Shown here piece by piece: positions 16,033-26,200 of a DNA stretch of 64,000 nt. The stretch's first letter is position 1; each line of letters begins with the position of its first letter. The position numbers and the translations under genes were made by a program. The notes beneath the pieces were generated by a model. That model saw only the letters and a program-made list of their open reading frames with translations, did not search any database and was not told the DNA's origin. The stretch is from Chitinophaga filiformis (GTDB lineage: Bacteria; Bacteroidota; Bacteroidia; Chitinophagales; Chitinophagaceae). Location of the stretch: NCBI RefSeq assembly GCF_023100805.1, contig NZ_CP095855.1, positions 186,001 through 250,000 of the forward strand. The letters run 5' to 3'.

Positions 16033-18909
16033 ATGGCAAAGAAGAAAGAGAATGTAATAACGCCTGATCCGGCACCGGTCACGGCAGATGACCATATAGC
16101 AGTGTTTGGCGCCAGGTCACATAACCTGAAAAACCTGGACCTGCAGTTACCCAAGAATAAACTGGTAGTCATTACGGGCATCAGCGGAAGCGGAAAATCC
16201 TCCCTTGCGTTCGATACCATTTATGCTGAAGGCCAAAGGCGATACATGGAGAGTTTCTCCGCCTACGCCCGCCAGTTTATCGGCGATATGGAAAGACCTG
16301 ATGTAGATAAGATCACCGGCCTTTCACCGGTTATCTCCATCGAACAGAAGACGACCAACAAAAACCCCCGTTCCACGGTGGGTACCATCACGGAGATCTA
16401 TGACTTCCTCCGTCTCCTCTACGCACGTGTAGGCCTCGCCTATTCATATAATACCGGCAAACGCATGACCCGCTTCTCTGAAGAAGAGATCCTGGACCAT
16501 ATGTTCAAGAACTATCCGAAGAAAAAGCTGGTTATATTGGCGCCGCTGATCCGTGGCCGTAAGGGTCACTACCGCGAACTGTTCGAACAGCTCCGTAAAC
16601 AGGGCTACCTCAAAGTACGTGTCAATGGCGAGATCCTTGATCTGAAGGAACGTATGCAGGTGGACCGTTACAAGATCCATGACATTGAACTGGTGGTAGA
16701 CCGGATCCAGGTACAGGACGATGCCCGTACCCGCATCAGCCAGAGTGTGCAGAAAGCCCTCCAGATGGGCAAAGGCCTGCTCTTCGTCATGGACAACGAC
16801 AGCGGAAAAGTAAGCCAGTACAGTAAACAACTGATGTGTGAGGATACCGGCCTTTCCTACGAAGAGCCATCGCCCAACACCTTCTCCTTTAACTCCCCTT
16901 ACGGAGCCTGTCCCCGTTGTAAGGGCCTGGGTACCATTTACCAGATAGATATGGACGCAGTTATTCCTGATCCGTCCCTGTCTATCAATGATGGTGGGCT
17001 TGCGCCTCTCGGTGAGGCCCGCGATACCTTTACCTTCAAACAGGTACAGCAGCTGGCCCGCAAACATAAATTCTCCCTGACAGCACCCATCTCCGAACTG
17101 CCGCAGAAGACCATGAACCTCCTGCTGTTCGGCGACGAGAACGGTAAACTGGAAATGGATATGGAATTTGGCGACAGCGCTGAAGCAGCATACGCCAATG
17201 AATTTGAAGGGGTGATCAATACCGTACGCCGTTATTTCAACGATACCTCTTCCGATGCCGTACGTAACTGGGCAGAAAGCTTCATGAAGCTGCACACCTG
17301 CCCCGAATGTAATGGTACCCGCCTGAAAAAGGAGAGCCTCTTCTTTAAAGTGGATGAGAAGAATATCGCTGAACTGGGCAGTATGGACCTCGACAAGTTA
17401 CAGGACTGGTTCAAAGACATCGAAAAACGCCTGGATAAAAAGCAGAACACCATCGCCAAAGATATTCTCAAAGAGATCCGCGAGCGCCTGGGATTCCTGC
17501 TCAATGTAGGCTTGAACTACCTCACCCTCTACCGCTCTACCCGCACATTGAGCGGCGGTGAGAGCCAGCGTATACGCCTGGCTACACAGATAGGCTCCCA
17601 GCTGATGGGCATCACCTACATCCTGGATGAGCCCAGCATCGGGCTTCACCAGCGGGATAATATGCAGTTGATCGATGCCCTCCGCAACCTGAAAGAGATG
17701 GGCAATACCGTGATCGTAGTGGAACATGACAAAGATATTATGCTCCACGCGGACTACCTGGTGGATATTGGTCCGGGCGCAGGTGTACACGGCGGACAGA
17801 TCATCGCCCAGGGCGCACCTTCCCAAATCCTGAAACTGGACACACCTACCGCCGGTTATCTGAACGGCAAAAGGGTCGTACCGGTTCCTGCCGAACGCCG
17901 TAAAGGCAATGGCAAGGCCCTGGAACTAAAAGGCGCCACCGGCAATAACCTGAAGAACGTGAGCGTGAAATTCCCGCTCGGGGTATTCATCTGCGTTACA
18001 GGCGTATCCGGTAGCGGAAAGTCCACACTTATTAATGAAACGCTCTACCCTATCCTCAGTAAACATGCCTACGACTCCAACCTGGAGCCGATGCCTTACA
18101 AAAGCATCAAAGGACTGGAAGACATCGATAAGGTAATAGAAATAGATCAGTCCCCGATCGGACGTACTCCCAGGAGCAATCCCGCCACCTACTGCGGATT
18201 CTTCACCGACATCCGCCAGCTGTTCTCCCAGGTACCGGAAGCCAAGATCAGGGGTTACAATGCAGGCCGTTTCTCCTTCAATGTGAAAAGCGGACGCTGT
18301 GATGTTTGTGAAGGCGGCGGCATGCGCGTGATCGAAATGAACTTCCTCCCCGATGTATACGTACACTGCGAGAAATGTAACGGACGCCGCTACAACAGGG
18401 AAACACTCGAGATCCGGTATAAGGGAAAATCCATCTCCGATGTACTGGATATGACCGTAGATGAAGCCGTGGAATTTTTCCAGCCTGTCAACTACATCTA
18501 CCGCAAGATCAAGACCCTCCAGGATGTGGGCTTAGGCTATATTACCCTGGGACAATCGGCGGTAACACTTTCCGGCGGGGAAGCCCAGCGTGTGAAACTG
18601 GCTACGGAATTGTCCAAGAAAGACACCGGCAAAACTATCTATATCCTGGATGAACCTACCACAGGTCTCCATTTCCAGGATATCCAGCTGCTCCTGAACG
18701 TGCTCAATAAACTGGTAGACCGGGGCAACACGGTGCTGGTCATTGAACACAACCTGGACGTTATCAAGATGGCCGATCATATTATAGACCTGGGACCTGA
18801 AGGAGGCGCCGGCGGAGGTACAATCCTCTGCAGCGGTACCCCGGAAGAAGTGGCCAACTGTAAAGACAGCCATACCGCCAGGTTCCTGAAGCTGGAACTG
18901 AAGAATTAA
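16033..18909 (+). CDS. uvrA: Excinuclease ABC subunit A
   Basis: This 958-residue UvrA is the damage-recognition ATPase of nucleotide excision repair, which loads UvrB onto DNA. It has two ABC modules: Walker A GISGSGKSSLAFDT near residue 50 and GVSGSGKSTLINE near 655. Signature motifs LSGGESQR and LSGGEAQR follow, each with a Walker B ILDEP. The zinc-module cysteine pairs CPRCKG, CPECNG and CDVCEGGG...CEKCNGRR are intact, and length matches the family. It starts 253 bp after the fabF terminator. Monocistronic or followed by the DUF6452 gene after a hairpin. Confidence 0.98.
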   Translation: MAKKKENVITPDPAPVTADDHIAVFGARSHNLKNLDLQLPKNKLVVITGISGSGKSSLAFDTIYAEGQRRYMESFSAYARQFIGDMERPDVDKITGLSPVISIEQKTTNKNPRSTVGTITEIYDFLRLLYARVGLAYSYNTGKRMTRFSEEEILDHMFKNYPKKKLVILAPLIRGRKGHYRELFEQLRKQGYLKVRVNGEILDLKERMQVDRYKIHDIELVVDRIQVQDDARTRISQSVQKALQMGKGLLFVMDNDSGKVSQYSKQLMCEDTGLSYEEPSPNTFSFNSPYGACPRCKGLGTIYQIDMDAVIPDPSLSINDGGLAPLGEARDTFTFKQVQQLARKHKFSLTAPISELPQKTMNLLLFGDENGKLEMDMEFGDSAEAAYANEFEGVINTVRRYFNDTSSDAVRNWAESFMKLHTCPECNGTRLKKESLFFKVDEKNIAELGSMDLDKLQDWFKDIEKRLDKKQNTIAKDILKEIRERLGFLLNVGLNYLTLYRSTRTLSGGESQRIRLATQIGSQLMGITYILDEPSIGLHQRDNMQLIDALRNLKEMGNTVIVVEHDKDIMLHADYLVDIGPGAGVHGGQIIAQGAPSQILKLDTPTAGYLNGKRVVPVPAERRKGNGKALELKGATGNNLKNVSVKFPLGVFICVTGVSGSGKSTLINETLYPILSKHAYDSNLEPMPYKSIKGLEDIDKVIEIDQSPIGRTPRSNPATYCGFFTDIRQLFSQVPEAKIRGYNAGRFSFNVKSGRCDVCEGGGMRVIEMNFLPDVYVHCEKCNGRRYNRETLEIRYKGKSISDVLDMTVDEAVEFFQPVNYIYRKIKTLQDVGLGYITLGQSAVTLSGGEAQRVKLATELSKKDTGKTIYILDEPTTGLHFQDIQLLLNVLNKLVDRGNTVLVIEHNLDVIKMADHIIDLGPEGGAGGGTILCSGTPEEVANCKDSHTARFLKLELKN

Positions 18910-18955
18910 CACAGGCGCACCCGATCTTTAGCACTCCGCAAAATGATATACATCC

Positions 18956-18989
18956 CTTTCCGCGGGTGATTAATTTCACCTGCGGAAAG
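18956..18989. terminator. Hairpin between uvrA and the DUF6452 gene
   Basis: CTTTCCGCGGGTGA (18956-18969) pairs with TCACCTGCGGAAAG (18976-18989), with one G-U and a 6-nt loop, 47 bp after the uvrA stop. There is no U-run, so termination is likely but not assured. Confidence 0.55.
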
Positions 18990-19023
18990 CGGAACTTGTA
19001 AAGGGAACTCGTAATTTGCAGGC

Positions 19024-19500
19024 ATGAAATACATTTCTGGGATTATAGCAATACTACTGCTGTCAGTATTTGCGGCCTGTGAAGATGAAACCAAAAGTTG
19101 TGACCAGACCCTGATCAGTGACCTGGGCATGAACTTTAAGAAGGACACATTGCAAGGCTTTTTAGTTAAAGACACCATCTGGCCCAAGGTAACTATGTAT
19201 GCACTGGGAAAAGACTCGATCGTTAAAAAACAACCCAGATCGAGCGTGTTTATGTCATTAGACCCACTGGCAGACAGCAGCAGGTTTTACCTGAAACTGG
19301 ACTCCACCATGATCCCCGACACCCTGACCTTCCGGTACAAAAGGAAACAGAACTTTGTGTCGCCAGGGTGTGGATTTGCCACCTTCTTCACCCTCGATAC
19401 GGTGATCACCACCTATCATACCATCGACTCTTTACATATTAATAACAGGGAAGTAAACAGCACGAATGATACGCACATTTCTTTATTCTTTATCTATTAG
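19024..19500 (+). CDS. DUF6452 family lipoprotein
   Basis: This 158-residue protein has a lipoprotein signal (MKYISGIIAILLLSVFAAC, lipidated Cys at 19) followed by a short acidic spacer. Conserved-looking features are CDQ early in the mature part, NFVSPGCGFATFFTLD near residue 115 and alternating polar/hydrophobic strands, suggesting a small beta-rich outer-membrane or periplasmic protein. I assign it to DUF6452 from these motifs and because its 3' end overlaps a DUF6048 gene by 35 bp, a pairing I recall from other Bacteroidota. No biochemical role is known. Confidence 0.72.
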   Translation: MKYISGIIAILLLSVFAACEDETKSCDQTLISDLGMNFKKDTLQGFLVKDTIWPKVTMYALGKDSIVKKQPRSSVFMSLDPLADSSRFYLKLDSTMIPDTLTFRYKRKQNFVSPGCGFATFFTLDTVITTYHTIDSLHINNREVNSTNDTHISLFFIY

Positions 19501-20404
19501 TCTGGCCGGCCTGCTTACACAAGCTGTTCAGGCGCAGGTAAAACCTGCGGGAGATACCAGTATCAGGAAAACCGCTGCAGATACTTCCGCCAAAGCAACG
19601 CAACGCCCGGCCACTACTGCCCCTTCCGGGAAAGCAGTGGATACCTCCGGACCTAAAACCGCACAACGCCCGCAGGCAACAACGCCTACCTCAGGAAGAG
19701 CAGTGGACAGCACCGGACGCAAGACGGTACAACGTACGGCAGCCATTGCTCCTCCCAAAAAACCAGACTCTGTCTATTACGTTCCCGGCGGTCTGCGTCT
19801 GGGTATAGACATCAGCCGCTTTGCCCTGCACTTCTTCCAGCCCTACAGAACTGACGTAGCGGTACAGGCAGACCTGCGCCTCAACAAAAAGCTTTATGGC
19901 GCTTTCGAAGTCGGTTACAACCGAACCTCTCACAGCGATACCAACTATACCTATAAAGGCAATGGTGTATATGCTACTGCCGGTATAGATTATGATTTTC
20001 TGAAAAAGAAAGACCCTGCTGATAAGAACATGGTATATGGCGGCATTCATTATGGCTTTGCCCGTAACGGCTACGAAGCGCCGGCCTTCAATATCCACAA
20101 TCAGTATTGGGAATCAGAGACACCCGGTTCATTCCCTAAAACAAATATGACCGCTCATTGGATCGAGCTGACATTTGGTATGAGAGTGGAAGCGCTCCCC
20201 AACTTCTTCCTGGGATGGGCAGTGCGTGAAAAGATCATGCTCTCCAACAATGCCATCGACGGATTTGATCCTATTATCATTCCGGGCTTTGGCAGCGGTT
20301 CCAAAAGTTCGCAGTTCGATATGACCTACACGGTATCTTATTACCTTCCCTTGTACAAGCTGAAGATCCGCGAATCCCGGGAACCGAAAAAGAAGAACGA
20401 CTAA
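19466..20404 (+). CDS. DUF6048 family outer-membrane-like protein with repeat-rich linker
   Basis: This 312-residue protein has a signal peptide (about 1-23, cleaved after VQA), a Thr/Pro/Ala/Lys-rich linker (about 27-105) built of imperfect 22-residue repeats, and a C-terminal beta-rich region. The C-terminal region has repeated aromatic-ending strands (AFEVGYNRT, VYATAGIDYDF, MVYGGIHYGFARNGY, TYTVSYYLPLYKL), compatible with a small outer-membrane beta-barrel. The family is DUF6048, by similarity of the barrel part and by the overlapping DUF6452 gene upstream. The two probably act together at the outer membrane; function unknown. The stop overlaps that of the convergent acetyltransferase gene. 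Confidence 0.72.
   Translation: MIRTFLYSLSISLAGLLTQAVQAQVKPAGDTSIRKTAADTSAKATQRPATTAPSGKAVDTSGPKTAQRPQATTPTSGRAVDSTGRKTVQRTAAIAPPKKPDSVYYVPGGLRLGIDISRFALHFFQPYRTDVAVQADLRLNKKLYGAFEVGYNRTSHSDTNYTYKGNGVYATAGIDYDFLKKKDPADKNMVYGGIHYGFARNGYEAPAFNIHNQYWESETPGSFPKTNMTAHWIELTFGMRVEALPNFFLGWAVREKIMLSNNAIDGFDPIIIPGFGSGSKSSQFDMTYTVSYYLPLYKLKIRESREPKKKND
19592..19720 (+). repeat. Tandem 21-22-codon repeats in the DUF6048 linker
   Basis: Two near-copies (19592-19654 and 19655-19720) encode the pattern K-T-x-Q-R-P...T-P-S-G-x-A-V-D-S/T, and a partial third copy begins at 19721 (KTVQRTAAIAP). The repeat lies in a low-complexity linker between signal peptide and barrel and could vary in copy number between strains. 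Confidence 0.75.
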
Positions 20405-20856
20405 GCTTCCCGGATCATCTCTATATGCGGGATGTTGTCTTCCAGGTACATCTCACTGCTTTGTTTAAAGCCTAAAGAAGCGTAGAACTTCTCCAGGTAT
20501 TGCTGTGCGCCTATTTTGATAGGTACCTTGCCGAACCGTTCTTCCACCACCGCAATGGAATGTTCCATCAGCTTTTTACCAATACCGGTTCTCCGCGCCC
20601 GGGGAGAGGTGACCACCCTTCCGATAGAGCACATGTCAAACTTGATACCCGGGCCAAATACACGGGTATAGGCTACCAGCTCGTTATTCAGTTCATCATC
20701 AAATCCCATGATATGCACAGCCAGCTGGTCTGCATTATCCATATCCTGGAAAACACAGTTCTGTTCTACCACAAATACCTCACTCCTGAGACGTAATAAT
20801 GCGTATAATTCCTGTGTGGTTAACTCTTCAAATGTCTTGGTGATCCAGTGTATCAT
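20401..20856 (-). CDS. GNAT N-acetyltransferase, ElaA family
   Basis: This 151-residue protein begins MIHWITKTFEELTTQELYALLRLR, the ElaA hallmark, and continues with SEVFVVEQNCVFQDMDNADQ. The acetyl-CoA binding motif is RVVTSPRARRTGIGKKLMEHS (Q/RxxGxG/A type) around residue 85-105. It would transfer an acetyl group from acetyl-CoA to an unknown amine. I chose the ATG at 20856; an in-frame extension upstream adds 24 residues not found in ElaA proteins. It is convergent with the DUF6048 gene, sharing stop-codon bases. Confidence 0.88.
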   Translation of the reverse strand: MIHWITKTFEELTTQELYALLRLRSEVFVVEQNCVFQDMDNADQLAVHIMGFDDELNNELVAYTRVFGPGIKFDMCSIGRVVTSPRARRTGIGKKLMEHSIAVVEERFGKVPIKIGAQQYLEKFYASLGFKQSSEMYLEDNIPHIEMIREA

Positions 20857-21122
20857 AAGATTGTTATTTATTGATTTTGAGCTTTCTCCTTGTTTGTTCC
20901 ATACCCTGACAGGCAACCGATTATCCACCCAAGACCCGGCTTCGCTTCAATAATCCCACGTTGTCACAAACGATCCGGGGATTTACAAGCAACAATTTAC
21001 CGCACATTACCATCCTTACCATTTCAGCCAATCCATCCTTATCATTCCCAAAGGCAACAAAGCTATAAACCTGGCAGGACCATCTTCTTAATCAACGATC
21101 GTGTATTACAGCAAATGTAATT

Positions 21123-21167
21123 AACAAAACACAACGGGCATCCTGCCGAATCCTGCTGTGTTTTGTT
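21123..21167. repeat. Inverted repeat with terminator-like arms
   Basis: AACAAAACACA (21123-21133) and TGTGTTTTGTT (21157-21167) are perfectly complementary over 11 bp with a 23-nt loop that itself contains CCTGCCGAATCCTGC. It may be a weak bidirectional terminator or the left edge of the repeat element that follows. Confidence 0.5.
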
Positions 21168-21199
21168 ATTTGCATTTGCTATGGGGGTACCTCTTCGCT

Positions 21200-21368
21200 G
21201 GAGATTCGGTGCGACTGTCCTACCGATTCCTACCTATAGGCGCTATAGTCCTACATTTCACCCACTGTTCTATAGCGTTCGCTATAGAACAGTGCCTATA
21301 ATGCTATAGCAGAGAGCCTGTAGGATATAGCCTCTACCGAATCTCCACCGAATCTCCACTGAATCTCG
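21200..21368. repeat. Nested palindromic element rich in CTATAG
   Basis: The centre is a 15-bp perfect inverted repeat, CACTGTTCTATAGCG (21263-21277) and CGCTATAGAACAGTG (21280-21294), separated by TT. The palindrome CTATAG occurs five times between 21234 and 21309. Outer arms GGAGATTCGGT (21200-21210) and ACCGAATCTCC (21336-21346) are also inverted copies, and the right arm is repeated in tandem every 11 bp (21336, 21347 and a degenerate copy at 21358). It has no coding potential and could be a mobile or structural repeat. Confidence 0.75.
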
Positions 21369-21681
21369 ACCGGATCCCCGGTAGCCCGGGACTAGTATTT
21401 GAAGGGGCATTCATTAAGGTACAAATAGTGTTTCTCCCGTTATTTTACGTTCATCCTGCGTCATTGAACGTGAAACGGACATAGAAAAAGTATTATTATT
21501 AACTGATTATAAACATATTATATTCGAACCAGCTGACATTAAGGTCATATTGTAACAGTCGGGAGCTCAATCCAATGTTCCTCACCCTGATGAACGTATT
21601 TATAATACGATATGTCCCTTCAAATACCAAAATCCCACAATAAATAATAAATTAGCCGCGAATTTCGAGAAACAGAAGATT

Positions 21682-23178
21682 ATGAGTACCCATGCCATTC
21701 CATTTCTATCACTGGAGCACATCACTGTTCGTTACCTAGATAAAACCCTTTTCACCGGCCTGGACTGGCATATCAATGCAGGAGAACAATGGGCGATAAC
21801 CGGTCCCAGTGGCTCCGGCAAATCAGCCCTGCTCAATACAATAGCGGGCAAGTTCAACGTGATCAATGGCAATATACATCACCATTTCAGTGAAACTTAC
21901 CGCCAGCAGCATACCATCACTGACCCATACTTCAGCTACCGGGACTTGCTGGCGCTGGTGGGACACCATCATGCGTTCAGGAACCGCTCCAATACCACCA
22001 CAGATTTCTACTATCAGCAGCGCTTCAATAGTATGGACTCTTCAGATGCCCCAACCGTACGGGAATACCTGTACGGAGAGGCCGGCGGTACGCCGGAACA
22101 GACACCGATACTGGACCCGCTGAAGATCCCGGCTTTGATGGATAAAGAACTGATCAAACTTTCCAACGGGGAAACCCGCCGTGTGATGATTGCCAAATCA
22201 TTGTTAAAAAAGCCGGTATTGCTCATGCTGGACAATCCATTCAGTGGTTTGGACGTTCAGACAAGAAAGCACTTCAGTGATATGGTGAACAGGATCATTG
22301 CCGGAGGTACTACCGTATTGCTGGTTACTTCCCCTACAGAAGTACCGGAAAATATTACCCACGTGCTGACACTTGATGAAGGCCATATAACAGGGAAGTA
22401 CACACGGGATGAATACCTGAAGATCCCGCAACCGGTTACGACCCAGCGCTGGCAGGTAGATGAAGAAAAGATCCGGGCGATTGTGAAGAACACGCCTTCT
22501 CCATATGAGACCATCGTCAGGATGGAACATATAAAAGTGCAATATGGCGAACATTTGATCCTTGACGATGTTAACTGGATAGTAAAGCCTAATGAAAAAT
22601 GGGCCTTACTCGGTCACAACGGTGCCGGAAAATCCACCCTGTTAAGCCTGATCAACGGCGATAATCCACAGGCCTACGCACAGGAGTTGTACCTCTTTGA
22701 CCGGAAGAGAGGCAGCGGAGAAAGCATCTGGGATATTAAAAAGAAGATAGGCTTTGTATCACCCGAACTACACCAATACTTCCAGGCCGGCAGTAGCTGC
22801 CTGCAGGTAGTTGTATCAGGTTTCTTTGATATTATCGGCAGCAACCGCCAGGGCACTGCCGAACAACAGGAACACGCCGCTGCGTGGATGGATATACTGG
22901 ACATTGCAACATATGCAAACCAGGCTTTTAAAGGAGTACCCGAAAGTATACAGCGACTAACCCTCCTGGCCCGCGCCCTGGTAAAAGAGCCCCCTTTACT
23001 CATTTTCGACGAGCCCTGCCAGGGATTGGATCAGCAGCAAAAGGAACATTTTAAACATGTCATTGATGTACTATGTGGTGTGATGGACCTGACCCTTATA
23101 TTCGTTACACACTACCAGGAAGAGATCCCGGCAGCAGTTACCAATGTTCTGAAACTGGAGAAGGGAAGATCCATATAA
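21682..23178 (+). CDS. Two-domain ABC ATPase (ModF-like)
   Basis: This 498-residue protein has two fused ABC nucleotide-binding domains and no membrane segments. Domain 1 has Walker A GPSGSGKSALLN near residue 40, signature LSNGETRRVMIAKSLL and Walker B LLMLDNPFSGLD. Domain 2 has GHNGAGKSTLLS near 314, a degenerate signature (ESIQRLTLLARAL) and LLIFDEPCQGLD. The architecture matches ModF/PhrA-type ATPases (historically linked to molybdate transport) rather than ABC-F translation factors, which have a linker between domains that is lacking here. No transporter permease is nearby, so its partner is unknown. Confidence 0.85.
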   Translation: MSTHAIPFLSLEHITVRYLDKTLFTGLDWHINAGEQWAITGPSGSGKSALLNTIAGKFNVINGNIHHHFSETYRQQHTITDPYFSYRDLLALVGHHHAFRNRSNTTTDFYYQQRFNSMDSSDAPTVREYLYGEAGGTPEQTPILDPLKIPALMDKELIKLSNGETRRVMIAKSLLKKPVLLMLDNPFSGLDVQTRKHFSDMVNRIIAGGTTVLLVTSPTEVPENITHVLTLDEGHITGKYTRDEYLKIPQPVTTQRWQVDEEKIRAIVKNTPSPYETIVRMEHIKVQYGEHLILDDVNWIVKPNEKWALLGHNGAGKSTLLSLINGDNPQAYAQELYLFDRKRGSGESIWDIKKKIGFVSPELHQYFQAGSSCLQVVVSGFFDIIGSNRQGTAEQQEHAAAWMDILDIATYANQAFKGVPESIQRLTLLARALVKEPPLLIFDEPCQGLDQQQKEHFKHVIDVLCGVMDLTLIFVTHYQEEIPAAVTNVLKLEKGRSI

Positions 23179-23232
23179 TAATATTATAATACATTTAGTT
23201 TACCTTTATATCTTAAACAGCATTTAAACCTC

Positions 23233-26200
23233 ATGGGTCCCAAAAAACGCCTGGCGGTCGTCTCCGCCTTCGCTGTATGCCTGCTCATTACCTGCATTAC
23301 AGCCTGTAAAAACACGAAAACAGTCATGAATCCCGCCCTGGCTAAATACATTGAAGCCTATACCGCCGGGGTTATTTCGAGGCAAAGTACAATCCGGGTA
23401 CAACTGACCAGCAATGTGAATGTTACTCATACACAGAACGAACCTGTGGAAGAGGAGCTTTTCGATTTCAGCCCCAACGTCAAAGGAAAGGCATACTGGG
23501 TGGACGCTACCACGGTCGAGTTCCGGCCCGACGCCAATCTCGAACCGGGCAAGACCTACAAGGCTACCTTTAAGCTGGGCAAGGTCATGAAGGTGGAAAA
23601 AGACCTGAAGGAATTCGACTTCGAGTTCCGTGTTATCAAGCCATCTTATGCAATAGAAGAATATGGCCTGAAAGCGGCAGGCAGCAACATCCTGAACAAA
23701 ATGACATTCTCAGGCGCTATCAGTACTGCTGATACCGAAGATCCCCAACAGATCGAGAAGGTTGTGAATGCCACTTATGATGGTAAAAAAATGGCTATCA
23801 CCTGGCAACACAATGCGGCCGACAAAGTATCCACCTTCACTATAGAGAACCTGGTACGTGGGGAAAAAGGCACTGGCCCCCGTAAGCTGGAACTAAACTG
23901 GGACGGTAAACCTTTGAAAGTAGACCTCTCCGGCAAGAAGACAATCGAAGTACCTGCCATCTCCGACTTTAAAGTACTGGATGTACGTGCAGTGGCTGAA
24001 ACAGAACAATACGTGCTTGTACAGTTCTCTGATCCTGTCAGTGTTGCACAGAGCCTGGATGGTCTTATTGGCATCAGCGGTGAAAGCGATCTGCGCTTCT
24101 CCATTGAAGGTAGTGAGGTAAAAGTTTTCGCTGCTAAAAGGCTGGAAGGGAACTATACCGTCGTAGTGAATGAAGGTATCCTGAATGTGGCCGATAGTAA
24201 ACTGGAACAAAGCTTCTCTGCCAATATCATCTTCGAAAATACGCAACCTTCCGTGACCATTCCCGGCAAAGGTGTGATACTGCCGGAAAGCAATAAACTG
24301 GTGATGCCTTTTGAAGCGGTGAACCTCAGTGCTGTGGACGTGACCATCATCAAGATCTATGAGAATAATATACCGCAATATTTACAGCAGAATGGACTGG
24401 ACGGTAGCGCGGAATTACGCCGTGTGGGACGTCCGGTAGTGGAAAAGACGATCCGCCTGGATACCGATAAATCGCTCAACCTCCACAAGCGCAACCGCTT
24501 CTTCCTGGATATGGAGAAACTGCTGCGTACGGAACCAGGCGCTATTTACCGGGTGACCATAGGTTTCCGCAAATCCTACTCCCTCCTGGGATGCTCTTCC
24601 ACCGAAAGTGAGAATAATGCTAATACAAGCGAAGGAGAAAGTGATGAAGAATATTATGGTGGTTATTATGGCAATGAGAAAGTAGATGAAGACGACGATT
24701 TCTGGCGCCGTTATGATAACTACTATCCTTATGGCTATTCCTGGGATGAGCGTGACAATCCATGCACCAACTCTTACTACAATAAAGACAAATGGGCATC
24801 CCGCAACGTCTTTTCTTCCAACATAGGCCTTACCGCCAAAAGAGGAAATGACAACAGCATGCTGATTGCCGTAACCGATATCCGTGATACCAAACCGATG
24901 ATCGGTGTCGAACTGGAACTGCTCGACTATCAGAACCAGGTCATCTTCAAAACTAAAAGTGACGGTGAAGGTCTCGCTACTTTCGATCTGAAACGTAAGC
25001 CTTATCTCCTCGTTGCTAAAAAAGACGATGAAAGAGGTTACCTGAAACTGGACGATGGCAACTCTCTGCCACTCGGCCGTTTCGATGTAAAAGGCGAAGA
25101 AGTGCAGAGTGGTATCAAAGGCTTCCTGTACGGTGAACGTGGCGTATGGCGCCCGGGTGATACCCTGTTCCTCACCTTCATCCTGGAAGATAAACAACAG
25201 AAACTGCCCCCTAATCACCCGGTAACACTGGAACTGTACAATCCTAAAGGACAATTGTACAGACAGCTTAACGGGCTGCAGTCAGTGAATGGTTTTTATC
25301 GCTTCACCACTGCCACCTCTCCGGATGATCTGACAGGTAACTGGACAGCCAAAGTAAAAGTAGGCGGTGCGGTATTTACCAAAAACCTGCGTATAGAGAC
25401 CGTTAAGCCTAACAGGCTGAAAATAGACCTCAACTTCGGCAGGAACACTACGCTCTCCAAGACGTCTCCAACTGAAGGTACACTGAACGCCCGCTGGCTA
25501 TTTGGCGCTACTGCCCAAAACCTGAAGGCGAAGGTGGATGTGTCGCTCACACAGCAGACTACCAGCTTTAAGAACTTCAAGGACTATCATTTCGATGACC
25601 CTATCACGCACTTCGAAGCTGAGAGCAAAACCATCTTTGAAAGCAGCCTGGGCGAGAATGGTACAGCGCCTGTAAAAGTAGATCTGCCATTGGGCAGTCT
25701 GGCTCCCGGTCAGCTGAAAGCCAGCTTCGAGATAAAAGTATTTGAGCCCGGTGGCGATTTTAGTATCGACCACTTCTCCATGCCTTATAATCCGTTTGCT
25801 TCCTATACCGGTGTCAAAATGCCGGAAGGCGATCGTATGACAGGTATGCTGCTCACAGATAAGGCGCATCCTGTCAGCATTGTGAATGTAGATGAAAACG
25901 GTAACCTGCTGAGCGGCAACCAGGAAGTACAGGTAGAACTGTACAAGATCCGCTGGCGCTGGTGGTGGGATGAGGACAGTGAAGACGAATTCAGCAACTT
26001 CACACAGAGCAGCTACAACCAGCTCCTGAAGAAAGAAACAATGACACTGCACGGTGGTAAAGGTACCTGGAACCTCCAGATAGCCTATCCAGACTGGGGA
26101 CGTTACCTGGTGCGTGTAAAAGACCTGAAAAGCGGTCATACAAGTGGTCAGGCAGTATATATCGACTGGCCGGGATGGGCAGAAAGGGTGCAGAAAGAAA

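Larger units (their letters stand above)
20857..21681. other. 825-bp stretch without a recognisable gene
   Basis: Short frames here (for example 20890-21120) have no protein-like composition or family resemblance. The stretch contains an 11-bp inverted repeat at 21123-21167, a CTATAG-rich palindromic element at 21200-21368, and an AT-rich segment (21475-21680) that probably holds the promoter of the ABC ATPase gene. Nothing else could be supported. Confidence 0.6.

Noticed and set aside
20890..21120. 76-codon open frame downstream of the acetyltransferase
   Set aside because: It begins in the 5' leader of the opposite-strand gene; composition rich in His/Pro/Ser with no domain, start signal or conservation cue.
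21369..21397. Cluster of restriction-site-like hexamers (GGATCC, CCCGGG, ACTAGT) resembling a cloning polylinker
   Set aside because: The order and spacing do not match a known vector, and the flanking sequence continues smoothly into genome-like intergenic DNA and the ABC ATPase promoter region. Treated as coincidence.
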